From Adiantum capillus-veneris (Eukaryota > Streptophyta > Polypodiopsida > Polypodiales > Pteridaceae): a stretch of 64,000 nucleotides of DNA. The notes under the pieces were generated by a model, which saw nothing but the letters and a program-made list of their open reading frames with translations, ran no database searches and was not told the DNA's origin. Below are positions 10,215-20,634 of the stretch, in pieces (the first letter of the stretch is position 1; each line of letters starts with the position of its first letter). Location of the stretch: positions 92,183,914 to 92,247,913 of the forward strand of contig CM043944.1 in assembly GCA_014529385.2 (NCBI GenBank). The letters run 5' to 3'. Position numbers and translations under genes: made by a program.

Positions 10215-10441
10215 TGTTACCATATACACGTGGTAGTGATGTGTGTGAACACACTAGGACCGCCGGGGCATTTTTTCCCTCTTTAGGAGGTTTTTTCCCC
10301 CGTGCATTGTATATACGCCCATCACTCTAGGGCTATCCATCTTTCCATTGCACACTAAGGAATACACTCTCTATTGTGTACCTTGAGCTTCCTTCGTCTT
10401 CTCCAAGCTGTGTGTGTTTCTCTGCAACCCTAATTCCAACA
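10215..10441 (+). repeat. Copia A 3' LTR
   Basis: 227 bp, one base different from the 5' LTR by eye. Followed by TSD TCACT (10442-10446). Confidence 0.96.
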
Positions 10442-10446
10442 TCACT

Positions 10447-11070
10447 CACATGTATCGCCTATGGTACTAGAGCCCTAGAGGTTCCCAGTGTGGGCGCTTT
10501 TCCTTGAAAAGCAAAAAACCCAAGGCATACAAAATAAGCACACACAGCAAAACTGAATCAATGTGAAAAGACTTTGGGGGGTCAAAGAAAAAGTAATCAG
10601 TCAGGCGATGATTTCATGAGAATTTCCTTTTATGGTAGCTTAACTACAAGGTTTTCTAGATATAGCCTCTAGTCAGCCCTCAAACATGAATACTTGGCTC
10701 TCGCGATTAAACAACTTAATTGACCACTGAAAATTAAGAAGCTTACCCATGGTATTAATATTCGATCTCTAGTGCCTTTCGACCGTCAAATTAGTGACCC
10801 CAAACTTGTTTAATTTTTTACCTTTACATCTATTTATGCATTTGATTACATTGCAATTTAATATTCATTGCTAACAAATTGTTTGAAATTCTTTTACCAA
10901 TCAATGTGTCTACCTAAAACTGCATATGCTTTTCAGAGAATGCAATTACTGTGCCAATGTTGTTTGATTTTGCAGTGACTGAAGAAGGCTAAGGACATTC
11001 ATCTCAAATGTTCTTCCACCTCGACGAACCAGCTTCAACTCAATAGCTTCCGAGGACGGAATCTACATCA
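10447..11070 (+). other. E1 3' noncoding region, second part
   Basis: Continues the alignment to E2 (minus, 35400 down to 34767) after the copia A insertion. No ORF of note. It ends in the conserved block CGAGGACGGAATCTACATCA just before the polypurine tract. Confidence 0.75.
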
Positions 11071-11082
11071 GGAAGGGGGGCA
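11071..11082 (+). promoter_or_regulatory. E1 3' polypurine tract
   Basis: GGAAGGGGGGCA immediately before the 3' LTR. Confidence 0.85.
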
Positions 11083-11370
11083 TGTTAACCCTCACGGCAC
11101 ACAGACACCCTATGATCTATAAACGTTGTATTATTTAGAGTCAGGTACCGGGCTTGTCGGACCAATAGGAAAAGGGTAAGAGTGATCGCCGATGAGAGGC
11201 GCACTTTAACTTGGACATTCAAGGGATTAGTTGGTTAAGCATGGGCGCCCAAGTGTGAATGGGGTGAGCTCATATAAAAGCCAACTAAACCTAATTTTTA
11301 CTCATTCTCTCATTTGTGCAATAGAAGAGTGCTCTTGCTCCATCTCCATCTTCTTCTTCTTCACCTCCTC

Positions 11371-11407
<37 letters not shown>

Positions 11408-11652
11408 TGTGTGTGCGATCGAGCATTACGAAGGCACGACGGCGGCGAAGCGGTTGAGCGCGGCATGACTGCAGCTTCTTCTTCATCGCGGCGAGGAATC
11501 CACCACGAAGGCGAGCGTAGAGCGGTGAGTGACACACCCTTTGCTCTCTTGAGCTTGCTAGTTTAGGCTTGTTGTGTGCTTGGAGCCGTTTGTGGCTCGT
11601 ACACGGTGTATTGGCAAGTCCCTTGCTTCGACAGTGCGGCAAGGAGCGCACA
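11083..11652 (+). repeat. E1 3' LTR
   Basis: 570 bp, TGTTAACCC...GCGCACA. Aligns along its length with both E2 LTRs. Contains CATATAAAAG (TATA-like, near 11271) and a (GT)n(GA)n stretch at 11380-11410. ORFs read through it are artefacts of the LTR. Confidence 0.92.
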
Positions 11653-12586
11653 CATAGTCAGAGTCGGGTTGTTGAGCCATAAAATGAGCAAAGCATTAGT
11701 CCCAAAGCTTAAAGTCATATTAAACTTTGTGCTAAGAGTCGTAGTTATTAGGCTTACGCTCAAGCTTAAAGAGTTGAGCATATCAAAATTATGTTGCTCA
11801 TGCTGGATGAATGAGCATAAGAGTCAAAGCCTATTAACTTACAATTGGTGGAGTGTCGTAGAATCCAACACTCACGCACAGTGCACAGTAAGATGAGAGC
11901 ACATATCCTCGTCAATGAAAACCATTCTTAACGGGGTGCCAGCTTGCAAAGCCATGTCATATGCTTTTATAGCTACACCATCTTTATGAATAACCTCTCA
12001 AAATCTTTCTTTGCACAGATTATTGTTTCGCATGCATTTCTGTGTATGCATAAATAGGATGTCCCATCATTGGACATATGCATTAGACACTCTTTCTTGC
12101 TTCCACCTATGCACCTTGAGTGGACTACAACAGGCAAACCAATGTTCCATCATGCTACCCTCTCATATTTGCTATCTTTTTAATTCCATATCTATCAGCA
12201 AATAATCCCTTGAGTACTTTATTAGTTTTCACATGCTAATAAGGACACCAATAATGCGCGTATCCCAAAGGCACTTTTTTCCCACTGGGTTTTTTTCCTT
12301 TGGTCATCCGGGTATTAGACCCTAATCTAGAACCTCATCATTCTACTTCCCTTGTATATACTTTTCATAAATAAACAGAAGCCTCTTCATTATGCTATCA
12401 CAACGAAAAAATGCAACATCATCTCTCAAAATCACTATTCTAACCAATGAAGATGCTGTAGCAAATTGAACCTCATCAATAAATTCAATGACAAATGAAG
12501 ACAATCAGCCCATCTACAACCAATCAAAACCTTCCACAGTCTCCACGGACACTTTTCAACAGTGCCCGAGGACAGGCACTAAAATC
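11653..12586 (+). mobile_element. E4: 3' region of an older gypsy relative that hosts E1
   Basis: From base 11653 the sequence aligns patchily with E3 31690-32340, including CCCAAAGCTT, GAGTTGAGCATAT and the stretch TTTGGTCATCCGGGTATTAG near 12300. It shares the block CCGAGGACA just before its polypurine tract. It carries no helicase insert. The rest of E4 lies left of E1, outside the window. Confidence 0.65.
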
Positions 12587-12598
12587 AGAAGGGGGGAA
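12587..12598 (+). promoter_or_regulatory. E4 polypurine tract
   Basis: CAGAAGGGGGGAA directly followed by TGTTAACTGA; same form as in E1, E2 and E3. Confidence 0.7.
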
Positions 12599-13470
12599 TG
12601 TTAACTGAGTCAATGTCAGTTAACAAAAGCTGCTAAAGACCGAAGACGTACAAATGCACATCAAGAATTAATCCAAAGAACCAGTAAAGATTGGAGTTAC
12701 ATATTTTTCACGTTTTCCCAAAATGGTCACGTATTGTAAATTCTCGATTTATTTCAAGCCATTGTAATATTTTAATGTGTTATGGGCTCAATGGGAGTTC
12801 CAAGATGTAAAGAATAGGTCAGCTACTGTGCCTAGGTAGCAGATTTAGTAAGTGTGGAGTCCTAAAGGCCTTGGGTGCCCCGACATTGCATATTTTTAAC
12901 CTAGGTATATAAAGCAGTGTGTAAAAGAAATTAGGGTTCTCAAGTCATTTGTTGAGAGCACTCTTTGGTGAGAGATCTTGAGGTGTGTGGCTATGGAGTC
13001 CTTGAGCTTTTGCTTGCTCATGAGACTTGATTAACACTAATCAATGATTCATTCTCTCTCACTATGCCTCTTTCTTACTTCTTATGATTGCCTATGATAC
13101 TTAGGTTAACTAGATCTTAACTAAATAGTGGTTAATCCCTCTCTAATCTTGTGTGATTGCCCTCTTTTGCTTGTGTGTGCATGTAGGTTTTATTGGAGTG
13201 TGGTGCTCGATAGATCTATGTGTGTGTGCTTGCGATTAGTGTGTTGCATGATAGGATTAGTGTTGTGCGTAGTGTGTGTGATTGTTTTGATTAGAGGTGA
13301 AGAGAAGTGGATATGGAGATTGCCCTTCATTGCGGCCTCGTTCCTCCGTAGGTCGAGAAGCTCACCTCGTAAAGTTAACCATTTGTGTTGCCACAATTAG
13401 CTCACCAACCGTGTGAGTGTTTCCATGCCCTAGCCGGGTAGCTTATCCCTCTGGATTGATAATTTTGTTG
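12599..13470 (+). repeat. E4 3' LTR-like sequence (right border uncertain)
   Basis: Starts TGTTAACTGA after the polypurine tract and contains TATATAAAGC near 12907, followed by a plausible transcript start. The first 25 bases form a 9-bp inverted repeat (GTTAACTGA and TCAGTTAAC). I could not find a CA end or a second LTR, so the right border is a guess. Confidence 0.45.
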
Positions 13471-14423
13471 GTTATTAGAGCTATTGCAACGATGGGACCC
13501 CTAACACATGTGTAGAGTGATTGAAGGTGTCTACAATGGTGAATGCCTCTCCTATGCATGTTAATCCTCTTAATTCCATGTGTGTCTATGTGTAGAGAGA
13601 AGAATGTGTGTGGTTTGAGTAGCAAGAGGCACAAAATGTGTGAGTGGTAGAGAGTGGTTGTGGAAGGGAAGTAGAACAGAGAAGCTGGCCATGGCCCTTC
13701 TTTAGCTTTCATTCTCCAAGAGTCCTTTTCACCTATCTCATTTAGAAGATCTCTCTCACATTGTGAGATGCCTTCATGCCATGGCTAGGACATGCTTTTA
13801 ACCGATTTGAAAATTTAAAGTGTCGATCATATTGATGCCATGCCGCTACGCTATTATTTATACATGAAAGATATGTACAACATCGATTGAAGCCATACAT
13901 AGCATAATATAGTAATTGAAGTAGATGAGCTATTTTTGAAACGATTCATCACAAAAATGCTTATAAATCAACATGGAGTGCACATCGATCTCTAAACTTT
14001 AGGTTTTTGTAGTTTCCAAATTACCAAATTTACACAAGAAATTTTCTCACGGCTAGGAATCGGCTGAATGTAGTAGGCAATGAAAATTTGAATATCTCTC
14101 TATGTGCTCCATAGCGAGTGGATTGTAGTTTCATATCCGCTAATATGAAGGACTTTGTCCACTTTTCGAACAATTATTTCACAATAGAAAAGGGTGTGTG
14201 TAAGTAATATATTAGAAGGAAAAAATATGTCAAATATCGAGTGCACCTTCTTGAACAATATGTAATACTAACTTTGAAGTTACTTCCTACTTGAACAATA
14301 TCTAATGAGACCGATTGTTTCATTTTTTTTAAAATCTCTTATGTTATTACCTTGGTAAAGTCTATAGGCTACAAAAGCACCATGTACACGAGTATAGCTC
14401 ATATTATACTTCAATAATTGCAA
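13471..14423. other. No recognisable feature
   Basis: AT-rich sequence without an ORF, RNA gene or transposon signature that I can support. Confidence 0.5.
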
Positions 14424-15129
14424 CTAGTATGTGACCCGCGTGTTGCCGCGGCTACATGTGCGTCATTTGAAGCAACCATTGTTCTCCTTCCCTTCATAGG
14501 GAGGGCAAATGTGGGCAAATGCCTATGATTCTCATGTGATCTTTTATAGCTCTTTAATACACTTGTGCATCAACCACCACTATAACTACTTTTTAGATGA
14601 CAATGTATGACAACACACAAAGTCTAAGTGCCCTCCACATTCACATCAACCAAGCACAAATCTATATTTTGGATCAACAATATGTCTACCTTTTCGAGTG
14701 TAAGATCAAACAACTAATGAAGTGTAGTTACTCTCCACATTCTTGTGGAATGACCAAGGACAAATCTCCTTCTAGTTGATCATGCCAAGCTCCAATATTC
14801 TCTTCCTAGTCATGGCGAGTTTGTCCCTCCCCCCCCCCCCCTTGTCTCTATTTATGTGTGTGTGTTCAAGAATCATCAAGTCAATTTGAGGTCTCTTGGG
14901 AATGAATTAAGTAATGGGCTCCCTTCGCATGATGTCTTGTTTTAACATCCTATGTTTCTCTCTAAGGAGGCAACGAATTTGCGATTAGGCTAGAGACGTG
15001 CCCCTCACACAATTGATATGGGACCCTGCTGAGTGGTAGTGGCCCTCTAAATAGACTAATAGAGAGCTGGTATCCTTCTATGATTATAGTGTTTGCATTG
15101 AACGACGAATTCTTTAGATGCATTAGCAT

Positions 15130-15372
15130 CCCCTCTCACCATCCTTACCAATCAAGGCATTGGTCATAATAGCAACTCTCCCATGCTTCTCTCATGTAGT
15201 TTTGGTCTTGCATTTGGGGCATCACATTCAACTAAATCATCAATTGCTATTTGTTGGCACTTAGGATGCATGTACCAGCCATGAACCAACATGCCAACAT
15301 TACACCACATAGTAGTAGAAGAAACTTTGCCATTTTTATGCACAACTGATTTGTTGAGCAGTGTGCCATTTG
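15130..15372 (-). pseudogene. Possible PHD-finger gene relic
   Basis: The minus strand reads MWCNVGMLVHGWYMHPKCQQ, followed by IAIDDLVEC. The W-Y-x-H-x2-C pattern and, after a frameshift, CPKCKTKTT match the end of a PHD zinc finger (H-x2-C ... C-x2-C). A stop and the frameshift show it is not functional. It lies inside the candidate Helitron, which could have captured it. The upstream cysteine pairs are unclear, so the assignment is weak. Confidence 0.35.
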
Positions 15373-15644
15373 CTTCTCAAAGGAAATATTCATGATGGGT
15401 GTGTGACCAGGGGGTGATTGCATGGCTATAGCAACTTTGTCTCTATATGTGGATAAATTTCAAAATTTACAAGTTGGATTGCACTCAATCTAGCTAGCAT
15501 GCAAGGCGCATATTGTTTGTTTGTGTACATTTAGGCACCATTGGCACCTTAAAATCTGAGGGAAATGAAAGCAAAAAAGTTCACTCAATCGTTTCTCTTG
15601 CAAGAGTTTTGGGCATCATGCTAAAAGAAAGGGCGTGCTGCAAA

Positions 15645-15646
<2 letters not shown>

Positions 15647-15688
<42 letters not shown>

Positions 15689-15707
15689 ACACACACATAC
15701 ACACATG
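15647..15707. repeat. (CA)n microsatellite
   Basis: About 60 bp of CA repeat with two TA interruptions. Confidence 0.95.
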
Positions 15708-16112
15708 GAGCACACATGCACGTTCTTCTTTGAAAGAGAAGACTGTATTCAACCATCCACATGCTTGCCCTTACCCATCTTTTATACCACAGTAGCCATT
15801 TGGCTTAGCTCCCACTCCCTTAAATGTGAGACAGAGCATTGAGGAACTACATGGAGGAGAGTCTCTTTTTGTACGCAAATTATATCCCTTAACTATTTGA
15901 GAGTGAGATCATCATACCCTACATGAGTGCTCAACTTTTGATCACATCAAACTTGCTTTACCCACATTTTAGCCCATACCATGGCCTACATACCTTTCTC
16001 TCCTAGCCACCTTATGGATTTAACTTGTTAGTGGCCACCCTTATATCCATAGTCTTCAAGCAATTTACATCTTGTACTCGGTCCCATAGGTCAATCTGAC
16101 CTTTAAGGATAA

Positions 16113-16114
<2 letters not shown>

Positions 16115-16195
<81 letters not shown>
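16115..16195. repeat. (CT)n microsatellite
   Basis: Uninterrupted CT repeat of about 80 bp. Confidence 0.97.
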
Positions 16196-16196
<1 letters not shown>

Positions 16197-16350
16197 GTTA
16201 ACCTTTGAGGTCACTGTGATTGTTTCTATAATATTGAAATTTATGTCCCCCTCTCCTTGTATAAGTATGTGAGCATGCAAGCCCTTGAGTTCAAGAATCA
16301 ACGTTCATCGGCTAAAAATTTTAAGTCTCTTGTGATCTTCTTCTTCTTCT

Positions 16351-16352
<2 letters not shown>

Positions 16353-16438
<86 letters not shown>
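16353..16438. repeat. (CT)n microsatellite
   Basis: CT repeat of about 86 bp after a short CTT run. Confidence 0.97.
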
Positions 16439-16441
<3 letters not shown>

Positions 16442-16572
16442 ACTTGCTATGCAGCATGACGACTTGTTGCCAACAATGTTTGGATTGGATAAGGTTTGCC
16501 TAAACTTAATAGTTGAGAGTCGGGATTAGTCGGTCTCAAGATTAACGGGTCTCAAACCACGTCACTATGAAG

Positions 16573-16578
<6 letters not shown>

Positions 16579-16621
<43 letters not shown>
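16579..16621. repeat. (CT)n microsatellite
   Basis: CT repeat of about 43 bp. Confidence 0.96.
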
Positions 16622-16623
<2 letters not shown>

Positions 16624-17609
16624 GCTCCATGTCTAATTTGCAGTATTAAAATGAAGCATGTGAGAGGCTAAGAGCCTGGTTGTGTGTACCAGCAAGCCTA
16701 CTTTCTGCCCGGGCAAGAGCCGGATCTTCTCTCTCTACCTATCTAATCGTGGTAGTTAAGAGCCTCAAAAGGGGCATAGCCTTTCACACGGTTGACTTGG
16801 TTGAATTTTGAGGCCCTCTCGGCTAGCAAGAACCTGCTCAAGATCTATCTCATCGCTCAGTCAAATCAAGCATTTATCTTTGAAGCCACCGATTTTCTTG
16901 ACTTGCAAACAAAACTGGAAGGCTATTTAGCCGTTCCAAAGTGACCAGGCTCTAAATGAAAGCAAAATGACATGAAGACAGTCCTACAATGGAGGCACAT
17001 GCATGGAGGCATCCCTACAATAAGAGACCGGAGACATCATTTCTAGGGGGAGGCAAAGGGCTCACATTAGGTATGCAACACCAAGGAGGATTCAAATGAG
17101 TAAAGGATTGCTAACTCCAAGACCAAGGCCAATATCCTTGACTGGCAATGATTATCCTCTAATGCAATCACATGAGTGTTTTGGAAAAATAAATTTTCAA
17201 ATACACAAAATTGATTTCCTTTAATTTTCCAAGAGGAAATTTTGAAAATTAGGTTTATTTTGCAGGTTTTAACACTATTTTTCTCTATTTTGGGGCATAA
17301 TTTCTCCTTTTCCACTTGCCCTCAACCGGTATTTTTGAAATTAAAAACGACATGATATTAAGATGAGACACATTTTTCCCAAACACTAAATTGAAGACCC
17401 GTCTTGCACGACCGTTGCCGTGAGCACTGTGGCAGCAGGCAATGCCACTTGTCCCCTTGCAGAACCCCTTTTTTCTTGCCTATGTTAGGAGTTTGAGATG
17501 TAAAAACTTGGGAAAGCTAAAAAGCTTGGATGTTCACGTTGGAGCTCTCAACATTGTAGCATCCGTTGACTCACCAAAAAAGATGAAGAAAGTGTGGAGA
17601 CGAATGTGG

Positions 17610-17611
<2 letters not shown>

Positions 17612-17672
<61 letters not shown>
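17612..17672. repeat. (CT)n microsatellite
   Basis: CT repeat of about 60 bp. Confidence 0.97.
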
Positions 17673-17675
<3 letters not shown>

Positions 17676-18089
17676 GTGTGGAGGGCCGCAACTATGCAAA
17701 AATGGAGTCCGTCGGGATCAAAGGTGGCAGACAGGTGGCGGTAGAGGAGTAGGTGGCTCAGCAAGCGCTTGTGGCGAGTGGGACATGTATTGGATCCAAA
17801 CTCTTGGTGTCCTGGCCAGCAGAGGATTGAGGTTGTATAAGGGTGTGGGTCTTGTGGCGGATTAGCTGTTGGCAGCCAGGGATGTTGATAAAGGAGACTA
17901 CATGAGGCTTGTTGCAGCAACATTTGAGAAGTTGTACATGAAGTAAGTGGTGGGTTGTGTTCATGATCGAGCTTGGGGAAGGGGGGGAGGGCATTCTCTG
18001 TCAAGCGCCAAGGTCAATCAATGGCACCCTCTCTCTCTTTCGAACAAAAATAGACACACACACTCCTCAGCATGACTAAATGGGATTGG

Positions 18090-18090
<1 letters not shown>

Positions 18091-18142
<52 letters not shown>

Positions 18143-18241
18143 ACACACACACACACACACACACAACTGCAGCAAATAACGAAGACGTCTCTCTCTCTAA
18201 GACCTGTGATCCACACGACAATGCCGTAGAAAATGAAACAT

Positions 18242-18301
<60 letters not shown>

Positions 18302-18402
18302 ACACACACACACACACACACACACAACTGCAGCAAATAACGAAGACGTCTCTCTCTCTAAGACCTGTGATCCACACGACAATGCTGTAGAAAATGAAAC
18401 AT

Positions 18403-18472
<70 letters not shown>
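18091..18472. repeat. Tandem compound microsatellite, about 161-bp unit
   Basis: Each unit is (CT)n, (CA)n and then about 80 bp of unique sequence starting ACTGCAGCAAATAACG. The unique part occurs at about 18165 and again at about 18326, nearly identical. A third (CT)n(CA)n pair ends the array. Confidence 0.9.
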
Positions 18473-18473
<1 letters not shown>

Positions 18474-18871
18474 TGTTTGAGTTGGACCAACTTATTGACG
18501 CGTGACATAGCTCGTTGCTCGTTATTTTTTCAAGCTGCAAAGTAGAGTCACCCTTCACAAAAACAAAAGTAATCACCCTTCAACATTGAAGACTCACTGC
18601 TAAAAAGTTTGCATAATATAAAAAAATATATATATATATAGTACTAAGTATTGTGACTTTTTTCCAGAACAAAGAAGTCAAAACTAAGTGTTTTCATTTT
18701 CTACCATCACAGTACTTGCTACTTACCCTTCACTTTTACATTTCAAACCTACCCTTCACTTTTACATTTCAAACCAAATGTTTCTTAAGGTTTTTGAAAT
18801 GAAGGAGAGAGTGACACATGGATGCCCTCTCCTTCCTTGAAAATTTTAAGCTCAATTATATATAGTATAGA

Positions 18872-19263
18872 AGTTGATGTTTTATATATTACTTGGTAAA
18901 ATTTTTAGTGATGGTCCACCTACAATGCCAATGTGCATTAAGTATTGTTGAGTTACATGAACACTTTCATATCGGCAATTACTTGGATTGAGAAAACTCA
19001 CCTCGCAAGTGACATAATATAGTCAAAAAAATATTTGGGTGCACTCAAGATGTGTTCTACAAAGCCAATGTGTGTTTTCTTACCCTTGGGATCCTTCAAT
19101 ATTGCCATTGAAGACACCAAAAAAATAATTTCTAATTTTACTATCACAATCTTGTTCTATTCCTCTCTCTTTTTTGCTCTTTGTGTGTGTGTGTGTGTGT
19201 GTGTGTGTACAATATTACTCTTTGGAATAAGCAGAAGGTCACTATTGTCTAGTAGTGCACTTG
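18872..19263. other. No gene; (GT)n at 19187-19208
   Basis: AT-rich flank between the candidate Helitron and copia C, with one GT microsatellite and no supported ORF. Confidence 0.6.
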
Positions 19264-19782
19264 CTCTATATTCATAGTCAAAGCGCATTAGCAGTTGTAA
19301 GGAGCCCAGTCATTCGTGCTAGCACAAAGCACATTGAGGTGCATTACCACTATGTCATGGAGAGACTCTTAGTAGGAGAGATCGGCTTGGCTTATGTGCC
19401 GACACAGGAAAACTTTACAAATATCTTTACAAAGGCATTGCCTGGTGAGAAGTTTAAAGCTATTTGCACAACTTTGGCCTTGCTTCCCTTTGTGGATTGA
19501 TCATGTCCTTAGGGCATGGCACTTCTCTGTACACAGTGTATCATCTCTCGTTCATTACATCACTCCCAAGGGGGATATGTGGTAGTGGTTTGTGTGAATG
19601 CACTTGGGATTGTTGTGGCACTAGGAGGTTTTTCCCCACGTGCATTGTATATGCATCCATCACTCTAGGGATAACTTATCTTTCTATTTGTGAAAACTAA
19701 GAAATACACTCTCTGTTGTGTGCCTTAAGCTTCTTCATCTTCTCCAAACTATGTGTGTGTCCTTGAAGCCCTAATTCCAACA
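19264..19782 (+). mobile_element. Copia C: 5'-truncated copia fragment with 3' LTR
   Basis: Only the last part of RNase H and the 3' LTR remain. The peptide from 19264 reads HSQSALAVVRSPVIRAST and ends LALLPFVD with a stop at 19498-19500, matching the C-terminus of copia A. The LTR (about 19576-19782) lacks the first bases and ends CCAACA. It is more diverged from copia A than the solo LTR is. Confidence 0.88.
19576..19782 (+). repeat. Copia C 3' LTR (left end deleted)
   Basis: Aligns with the copia A LTR from TGTGGTAGTG onward; CCAACA end retained. Confidence 0.85.
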
Positions 19783-20269
19783 ATCTCATTATGGATTAGT
19801 GAAGTTAACTACTAGTTGTGCTAATAATTTTAATAGTTTTGTAACTTACTAACCTTAATTAGTCTCTGATACTACTTGTTAAGCTAGGGAGGGTTAAGCA
19901 AAGTAGCATTCAAAAATTAGATTGGCATAAGTAGACACAGCAAGGGAGAAAAATAAAATGAAAACTTGATTATTGAACTAAAACAAAAGACAATGCAAGC
20001 GGTCTCTCTTTATAGCCTTGGGCTAGGCATCTCTCATGTAATGTGTAATACAACTCACAATCCAAATGCATCCGTAGGAAGAGGGGTCGACCCTACAAAA
20101 TAGGAATTGAATCCGAAAGTTAGTATATGCACCAAATGAAATTTACCTCATGTAATGTCATCTTATATTGTCTCTTCTTGTGTGAGTGTCTTGAGAGTAA
20201 GTTCATTGGTTAAAGCTCTTTCTCATCACTCAAGCCTTATTGATAGGTCTAACAATCTATGCACTTAGC
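19783..20269. other. No recognisable gene
   Basis: AT-rich; no ORF, RNA gene or transposon end that I can support. Confidence 0.5.
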
Positions 20270-20328
20270 TTTTCTCCAACCAATCCCAAGTGGGGAATGA
20301 AGACAGAGTTGTTATTCTACTCAATGCT
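20270..20328 (+). pseudogene. Relic copia-type gag, left fragment (split by copia B)
   Basis: The reading GNEDRVVILLNAL continues across the copia B insertion into 49384 onward (QGEHDKIVNVFKEKDL). This resembles the last helix region of plant copia Gag (UBN2). It is badly decayed. Confidence 0.5.
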
Positions 20329-20557
20329 TGTTGGAAATAAGGTTGAAGGGAAATACACACAACTTAGAGAAGACAAAGAAGCTCAAGGCACACAACAGAT
20401 AGTATTACTTAGTGTGCAATGGAAATACGAGTTAGCCCTAGAATGATGGGCGTATATACAATGCATGGGGGGGGGGGGGACCTCTTAGTGAGGGAAAAAA
20501 TGCATCGACAGTCCTAAGTGTGTTCACACACATCACTACCACATTTGTATGGTAATA
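20329..20557 (-). repeat. Copia B 3' LTR
   Basis: 229 bp, diverged from the 5' LTR and containing a run of 13 Gs near 20467. Its outer TG is mutated to TA. A polypurine-type CCCCGGGGGGATT precedes it on the minus strand. Confidence 0.88.
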
Positions 20558-20634
20558 AATCCCCCCGGGGATTGATGCGGTGAACGAGAGTTGGCACGTA
20601 GATTATAGGGAAGTGTCATGCCATGAGGACATGA

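Larger units (their letters stand above)
5264..10441 (+). mobile_element. Copia A: complete, apparently autonomous Ty1/copia element
   Basis: 5178 bp, bounded by two 227-bp LTRs (TGTTAC...CCAACA) and a perfect 5-bp TSD. It has a Met-tRNA primer site, one uninterrupted 1428-codon polyprotein and a polypurine tract. By eye the LTRs differ at one base (T or C at LTR position 15), so the insertion is recent. Related but degraded copies in this window are B, C, D and a solo LTR. Confidence 0.97.
1..11652 (+). mobile_element. E1: Ty3/gypsy LTR element, pol-less, 5' end outside window
   Basis: Gag-protease-tail coding region, long 3' noncoding region, polypurine tract (11071-11082) and 3' LTR (11083-11652). 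The 5' LTR and first part of gag lie left of base 1. It is the same family as E2 (34155-47136): gag, first protease, tail, 3' region and LTR all align. Compared with E2, all of reverse transcriptase, RNase H, integrase and the second protease-like domain is missing, and the junction leaves a long open frame. Copia A (5264-10441) is nested in its 3' noncoding region. E1 itself sits in the 3' region of an older relative, E4. Confidence 0.88.
14424..18871 (-). mobile_element. Candidate non-autonomous Helitron
   Basis: On the minus strand the right end reads hairpin CCGCG-gcaaca-CGCGG, then 12 bases ending in CTAG, then host T (plus 14424-14445). This is the form of plant Helitron 3' ends. The proposed 5' end on the minus strand is TCTATACTATATATAATTG at 18871, resembling plant Helitron 5' ends. 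It is preceded by T rather than the usual A. No Rep/helicase gene is seen inside. The interior is full of (CT)n and (CA)n repeats plus a possible PHD-finger relic. Pairing of the two ends is inference. Confidence 0.4.

Noticed and set aside
11231-11566. ORFs inside the E1 LTR and the matching ones at 34279-34596 and 46468-46979
   Set aside because: They read through LTR sequence and its microsatellite on both strands; length varies with the repeat.
13470-13485. Primer-binding-like TTGGTTATTAGAGC after the E4 LTR-like sequence
   Set aside because: It would imply a copia Met-tRNA site behind a gypsy-type LTR; no CA end precedes it and no gag follows. Probably chance or a scrap of another element.
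17534-18004. 156-codon minus ORF near the CT run at 17.6 kb
   Set aside because: Half of it is the microsatellite; the rest has no known motif or homology in the window.
18018-18576. Overlapping minus-strand ORFs with RERERE and CVCVCV runs
   Set aside because: Translated (CT)n and (CA)n microsatellites; no independent coding evidence.
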